IMG/VR virus record: IMGVR_UViG_3300032265_000802
Span: 1-33,503 of that record
Source of the DNA: a virus
Reading direction: 5' to 3' (one strand)
Length of the DNA: 33,503 nucleotides
In this document: positions 30,504 to 33,503 of the stretch, piece after piece
Position numbering within the stretch: position 1 is the first letter of the stretch
How the letters are laid out: every line of letters begins with the position of its first letter
Translations under genes and position numbers: made by a program
Notes under the pieces: model-generated
Seen by the model: the letters and a program-made list of their open reading frames with translations, nothing else
Told to the model about the DNA's origin: nothing
The model's database searches: none

Positions 30504-30532
30504 TTGCATCAGCAAACAAATGGGCGTAAGTT
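30504..30532 (+). promoter_or_regulatory. Rightward promoter of regulator operon
   Basis: TTGCAT (30504-30509), a 17-nt spacer and TAAGTT (30527-30532) mirror the leftward promoter exactly in position. The spacer holds AAACAAATGGGCGTA, differing by one base from the leftward copy. It would give a leader of roughly 40 nt before the XRE gene, whose ribosome site is GGAAGG. The hexamers are weak, so control by an activator is possible. Confidence 0.6.
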
Positions 30533-30576
30533 GTGCCTACACGGTAGAGCGCCGTTGTGTTTATGGAAGGCAAATT

Positions 30577-30834
30577 ATGAATAACAACAGTATGCAATTT
30601 TTACGTAGCCGTATGGATACCCTTGGCTATGAAAGTTTAGAACCGGTTGCAGTAGCTATGGGCATTAACCGTGGCAACTTGTACAGGTACTTTGCAGGTC
30701 AAACAGTACCTAGTGCTGAAATGATTCCAGTAATGTGTACGGTGCTAGAGGTTACGCCTATGCAACTTATGGAAGCACTAAATCTAGTTACCAATTACCA
30801 GCGCAAACAATTGAGCAGTATGGGCGCGCAATGA
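30577..30834 (+). CDS. XRE/Cro-type helix-turn-helix regulator
   Basis: This 85-aa protein starts MNNNSMQFLRSRMDTLGYES at ATG 30577 with GGAAGG six bases upstream; a TTG at 30520 is rejected because it lies inside the promoter. The HTH is LEPVAVAMGINRGNLYRYFA followed by GQTVPSAEMIPVMCTVLEVT, the standard Cro/C1 four-helix fold. As the first gene facing the palindromic control region it may repress both divergent promoters. With no integrase in view, lysogeny cannot be judged. Confidence 0.85.
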   Translation: MNNNSMQFLRSRMDTLGYESLEPVAVAMGINRGNLYRYFAGQTVPSAEMIPVMCTVLEVTPMQLMEALNLVTNYQRKQLSSMGAQ

Positions 30835-31028
30835 CATTAACCGAACAAGCCGAAGCCGTGCGTAAGGAAGTGTTAGCAGCAACGCGCGGTACTGAATTGC
30901 AATACCTTGTACTAAAAGCGTTAAGCCTGACAATGGCAGAAGCGTTTGATAAAGCATTTGATGAAGGCTGGGAATCGGCAATGGGCGAACTGGCTGTGCT
31001 AAAGGCAGGTAGTTATGGAGTTACCTGA
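30831..31028 (+). CDS. Small helical protein, 65 aa
   Basis: This 65-aa protein starts MTLTEQAEAVRKEVLAATRG. ATG 30831 overlaps the stop of the HTH gene (ATGA), and the end overlaps the WhiB start by 14 nt. It is predicted helical (LVLKALSLTMAEAFDKAFDE) and acidic. No family is recognised. It may act with the two regulators it is translated between. Confidence 0.7.
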   Translation: MTLTEQAEAVRKEVLAATRGTELQYLVLKALSLTMAEAFDKAFDEGWESAMGELAVLKAGSYGVT

Positions 31029-31341
31029 TTTTACAGAAGCAGCTTGTGTCAATGTTGCTACCGATTTATTCTTTCCAGAAACAGCAATAGAAAATGCTTA
31101 CAATAAAGAATGGCTACGTGGGTATTGCTACGGCTGTAAGTTATTTGAACCGTGCCTTGAGTACAGCCTAGTCGTAATGGTAGATGGTATCTGGGCTGGC
31201 AACGATGCACTAGACCGCCGGGCTATACGCCGGGCGCGTGGCACAAAGGCACAACGCTTAGAGCAATCTTTAGGCGATGTGTTTCAATCAACAACGCAAG
31301 GCGCAAAAGCGCAAAGACTGAAAAGAGCTAAACAAAAATGA
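31015..31341 (+). CDS. WhiB-like transcription factor B
   Basis: This 108-aa protein carries Cys11, Cys38 and Cys41 (GYCYGCKLFEP) and Cys47 (CLEYSL), the four cluster ligands of WhiB, then GIWAG at 58-62 in place of the usual G(V/I)WGG, and a basic C-terminus (RRAIRRARGTKAQRLEQ, ending KRAKQK). It differs strongly from the other WhiB here. Co-transcribed with the HTH protein, it is likely an early regulator acting on the host sigma factor. The changed GxWGG motif may alter that contact. Confidence 0.88.
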   Translation: MELPDFTEAACVNVATDLFFPETAIENAYNKEWLRGYCYGCKLFEPCLEYSLVVMVDGIWAGNDALDRRAIRRARGTKAQRLEQSLGDVFQSTTQGAKAQRLKRAKQK

Positions 31342-31556
31342 TTGCAGGAACAATAATAATTGCGTTTCTAATAGGCGCACTAGCTGGGGCATTAGCAATA
31401 AGCCACCTAGCAGCACAACAGGAACAACGTAAACAAGCAGAGATAGCCACTGGTACACCGTTGGCATATCAGGTTGCGCATGAGTTGGGGTTTGATTTGT
31501 GGAGTCTAAACAAACCATTGATTGATTACACCCACGGGATTTTAGAACAGGTTTAA
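31338..31556 (+). CDS. Small membrane-anchored protein, 72 aa
   Basis: This 72-aa protein has one N-terminal transmembrane helix (GTIIIAFLIGALAGALAIS) without a cleavage site, then a charged linker (AAQQEQRKQAEIATG) and a short soluble part (FDLWSLNKPLIDYTHGILEQ). ATGA overlaps the WhiB stop. It is probably anchored with its C-terminus inside the cell, given the basic linker. The function is unknown; membrane stress or superinfection-related roles are only guesses. Confidence 0.7.
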   Translation: MIAGTIIIAFLIGALAGALAISHLAAQQEQRKQAEIATGTPLAYQVAHELGFDLWSLNKPLIDYTHGILEQV

Positions 31557-31557
31557 T

Positions 31558-31887
31558 GTGGCACACGTTAAGAACGAGTTTCTAAACCAGCACTACAAAA
31601 ACGTAGCAACCAAATTGCCTACGTACCCACCGTTTGGTATGTCACCTGAGCAGTTTGCTTTGTGCCAAGAAACCTTTACGGAGTTTGCGCGCTACCGCAT
31701 TTTAAGTAGCGCCAATGAGTACGACCAAGGCGATAGGCAACGTATGGAAGGTTTAACGGCGGTGCAAATTGTTAAGGAACTACGGGAAGAATTAGCCGAT
31801 GCGGTTAATTATTTAACTGGGTTAGACATTTACCTAGCCCGCATACCGTGGCAACTTGCAGACGATTTATACCCTGACTTACCATAA
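31558..31887 (+). CDS. Hypothetical protein, 109 aa, MazG-like helix possible
   Basis: This 109-aa protein starts at GTG 31558, one base after the previous stop (MAHVKNEFLNQHYKNVATKL). The helix VKELREELADAVNYLTGLDI resembles the EExxD-type helices of all-alpha nucleotide pyrophosphohydrolases, but the full motif set is not visible, so no enzyme is claimed. Last gene of the rightward operon, ended by a strong hairpin 3 nt downstream. Confidence 0.7.
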   Translation: MAHVKNEFLNQHYKNVATKLPTYPPFGMSPEQFALCQETFTEFARYRILSSANEYDQGDRQRMEGLTAVQIVKELREELADAVNYLTGLDIYLARIPWQLADDLYPDLP

Positions 31888-31890
31888 AAC

Positions 31891-31928
31891 TTGCCCGTGT
31901 CGTGTATGTGAGGACACGGCACGGGCAA
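31891..31928. terminator. Bidirectional terminator between convergent operons
   Basis: The arms 31891-31905 (TTGCCCGTGTCGTGT) and 31914-31928 pair over 15 positions with a single U-G wobble and an 8-nt loop. Leftward transcripts meet GTTTTAT after the stem; rightward ones have no T-run. It sits 3 nt after the rightward operon and 4 nt after the leftward metallophosphoesterase gene. Confidence 0.85.
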
Positions 31929-31932
31929 CACC

Positions 31933-33072
31933 CTAAAGCACAGTTAAGCTTTGCAAATCAAAACCATTATCAGTTACATCAAATACCAATAGTCCGGGGT
32001 CGCTGTCATCTCCAGCGCGGTTACGAAACCAGTCACTCCCGTTATCAAGGGTGGGCGCTTGGATAAACCATTTACTGCGCCCACTGTACGGGTTACGCCC
32101 GGTTGGAACAATGTTTAGCACGTGGTAATGTCCAGCAATAAGTACATCAGCCGCGCCTATTGGTTGCCCACCGTGTTGCTGTTTAGCCCACCATTGCGAT
32201 GCGTTACCGTAGTTGTACTGGTTACCATGCACCATACCAAGGGTGGTACTGCGTACTTTAAGTATTACTGCTTCGTCATACGGCGCTGGGTAGTGCCACG
32301 TAGCATCAAGCCCAGCGGCTTTAGCGACTTTTTCAACCTGCCTATGAGCCAACAGGCCTAAGTCATCTTGTGGGTTACCAAGGTTTTGTTTGCCCATACG
32401 CCAAGCTGTGTGGTTGCTAGGTACACACATAACATCTACGTGCCCGTACTTACACATAAGCGACACAAACTCATAAACCTCTGTAACAGCCATGTCTATT
32501 TGTTGGGCTAAGGATAAGTCATTAGTAAACATAGGGTTACCGCCGGACTCAAAGCCTTCAAATAAATCCCCTGCTTCGGCTAGTACAAGGCTGTCTGGTT
32601 TAACTTTGCGTAGGTGCGCATCTAGCTTTGTGCGCTTATCTATGATGCGTTCTATAAGTTCAGGTGTACCACCACGGCTACCAGTTTTACCTATTTGCAC
32701 ATCACTTAAAGCCACCACAGTAGTACGTGGGTTAGGGGTAGTGGGTGCTTTATCTTTGGGTTTGCGTTTGGCAGCTGCGTACAGCGCTGGTAAATCCCAG
32801 TTATTGTTACGTGCGCGGTGCTTGAAGTAGTAACTAACACGCCATTCGCCATCTGGCATTTGTTTGCGCCACTGGTTTATAGTGCCTACAATTTCAATTT
32901 CATCTGGGTTATACCCAAACTCTTTAAGCAACTCCGTGTCATTGCTAACCGGGCGCATAAGCCCCGTTACAATTTCACCCTCATTACCCGTTGTTACAAA
33001 CCGTGCTTGCCATTCTTTTGGCACATCAGCTTGCGCTAAAACGTCCTGAACCTTATCAGCGAAATCACTCAT
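31933..33072 (-). CDS. Calcineurin-like metallophosphoesterase, Mre11/SbcD-like
   Basis: This is a 379-aa protein. The first 115 residues form a separate domain of unknown role, possibly DNA-binding. The phosphoesterase motifs follow in order: ALSDVQIGK (Asp124, with Gln126 where His is usual), EAGDLFEGF (Asp169, Glu in place of the last Asp), VPSNHTAW (Asn220, His221), MVHGNQY (His282) and AGHYHV (His315, His317). It is probably a two-metal nuclease or phosphodiesterase of the type often annotated in actinophages. It is translated together with the small HTH gene upstream (8-nt overlap). Confidence 0.82.
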   Translation of the reverse strand: MSDFADKVQDVLAQADVPKEWQARFVTTGNEGEIVTGLMRPVSNDTELLKEFGYNPDEIEIVGTINQWRKQMPDGEWRVSYYFKHRARNNNWDLPALYAAAKRKPKDKAPTTPNPRTTVVALSDVQIGKTGSRGGTPELIERIIDKRTKLDAHLRKVKPDSLVLAEAGDLFEGFESGGNPMFTNDLSLAQQIDMAVTEVYEFVSLMCKYGHVDVMCVPSNHTAWRMGKQNLGNPQDDLGLLAHRQVEKVAKAAGLDATWHYPAPYDEAVILKVRSTTLGMVHGNQYNYGNASQWWAKQQHGGQPIGAADVLIAGHYHVLNIVPTGRNPYSGRSKWFIQAPTLDNGSDWFRNRAGDDSDPGLLVFDVTDNGFDLQSLTVL

Positions 33073-33262
33073 TTTGCCGCCTACAACTACACGTATTTAC
33101 CCTGTGCCGGTACACAGTTTGGTATGACACTACAAAACCAGCCGCTTCCAATTCCCTAGCCACGTTATTAGCAGGGATTGGGGCGGCTAGTAATGAATCC
33201 AGCGCACGTTTATCGCTGTCATCCATAGCTGCTAAAACTTTAGCGACACCACAGATAGCCAT
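33065..33262 (-). CDS. Small helix-turn-helix DNA-binding protein, 65 aa
   Basis: This 65-aa protein starts MAICGVAKVLAAMDDSDKRA, with AAGG before the ATG. IPANNVARELEAAGFVVSYQ followed by TVYRHRVNTCSC is a short HTH with a C-terminal CxC; the same (V/T)xRHR...CxC ending is familiar from small actinophage proteins paired with a metallophosphoesterase (recalled). It overlaps the next gene by 8 nt. Probably a DNA-binding partner of that enzyme. Confidence 0.75.
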   Translation of the reverse strand: MAICGVAKVLAAMDDSDKRALDSLLAAPIPANNVARELEAAGFVVSYQTVYRHRVNTCSCRRQNE

Positions 33263-33313
33263 AAATTAACCTTAGACTATAAGCAACACACAATAAAAGT
33301 GCATTGGATAAGG

Positions 33314-33503
33314 CTATTTAGGCATATCCGTAAGCTGTAAAGTAACGTCATTGTAAACACTAGCCCAACCAAGGTATGTTTTGCCCCAGTGCTGCACAAA
33401 CCAAGTAGTCGGAACTTCCCCAACGTAGTTAGTAGTTGGTGCATCTGTGGAAATAACAATGCCCTTCTTGTCTGATTGCATTGATACGTGCCCATAATTT
33501 CCA
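33314..33503 (-). CDS. C-terminal end of a CHAP/NlpC-like endolysin (5' end outside window)
   Basis: The frame is open to the right edge; 62 aa are visible before TAG at 33316-33314. GNYGHVSMQSDKKGIVISTD followed by PTTWFVQHWGKTYLGWASVY matches the end of cysteine peptidase/amidase domains in phage lysins: a GHV(S/G) with the catalytic His, a strand, and a closing WG..YLGW. It would cleave host peptidoglycan. The catalytic Cys lies outside the window. The other frame with an ATG here (33495) is a shadow. Confidence 0.7.
   Translation of the reverse strand, partial: GNYGHVSMQSDKKGIVISTDAPTTNYVGEVPTTWFVQHWGKTYLGWASVYNDVTLQLTDMPK

Larger units (their letters stand above)
30326..30576. promoter_or_regulatory. 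Divergent control region with palindromic layout
   Basis: This non-coding interval separates the leftward recombination operon from the rightward regulator operon. It contains two facing promoter-like elements and a central 10-bp inverted repeat. All are centred on the same point, between 30466 and 30467, so 30405-30528 is a 124-nt interrupted palindrome. The XRE protein encoded next to it is the natural candidate to bind here. Confidence 0.7.

Noticed and set aside
30577-31341. Evidence of a temperate lifestyle from the Cro/C1-like gene
   Set aside because: No integrase, excisionase, attachment site or partition genes are seen here, and lytic phages also carry such HTH proteins; the lifestyle is left open.
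33277-33495. 72-aa minus-strand frame at the right edge
   Set aside because: It is a shadow frame; the adjacent frame gives a recognisable endolysin C-terminus that runs off the window.

Overview
The window looks like part of the genome of a tailed, siphovirus-like phage of an actinobacterium. The structural genes are HK97-type: terminase, portal, prohead protease, major capsid protein, connectors, tail tube, tape measure and minor tail protein. The host inference rests on two WhiB-like iron-sulfur regulators and a small protein matching the Lsr2 DNA-binding region, both actinobacterial signatures. Base composition is moderate to AT-rich for an actinophage, which would suit a low-GC actinobacterial host such as freshwater Nanopelagicales; that last step is inference. 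No integrase, DNA polymerase, helicase or primase lies in the window, so the rest of the genome is outside it. Both edges cut genes: a minor tail protein at the left and a probable endolysin at the right.

Layout. Nearly everything is on the minus strand, read right to left. From 22.5 kb down to 1 comes the late operon: small and large terminase, portal, a MuF-like/metalloprotease module, two tiny genes, a cassette of fibre-like proteins (collagen-like, two paralogous glycine-rich proteins, several small beta-rich proteins) with a glycosyltransferase, then maturation protease, major capsid, connectors, tail tube, tail assembly chaperone, tape measure and minor tail protein. From 30.3 down to 22.7 kb is an early/middle operon for recombination and regulation: single-strand annealing protein, Cas4/RecB-like nuclease, other PD-(D/E)XK and HNH nucleases, SSB, WhiB, many small Cys-rich proteins, a proteasome/HslV-like hydrolase and the Lsr2-like protein. 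A short plus-strand operon (30.6-31.9 kb) holds an XRE-type HTH protein and the second WhiB. It converges on a leftward metallophosphoesterase/HTH pair at a strong shared hairpin, with the endolysin tail at the far right.

Main points. (1) The portal gene ends on a textbook -1 frameshift signal (seven A, 6-nt spacer, GC-rich stem-loop). The following MuF-like frame has no ATG, GTG or TTG for its first 80 codons, so portal, MuF and a C-terminal HExxH metalloprotease-like domain are probably made as one frameshifted protein of about 1,148 aa. (2) The metalloprotease domain and the tiny gene coupled to it form an AT-rich block, as expected of a swapped toxin-like cargo with a possible immunity protein. 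(3) The divergent control region at 30.3-30.6 kb is a 124-nt imperfect palindrome with a promoter-like motif mirrored to the base around a 10-bp inverted repeat. A variant of that motif sits directly in front of the terminase gene, where the transcript would be leaderless. (4) In front of the terminase gene, a terminator hairpin lies inside a small ORF with a good ribosome binding site, an attenuator-like layout. (5) A canonical tail-chaperone frameshift is also present.

All function calls come from reading motifs by eye. No database search or folding program was run.
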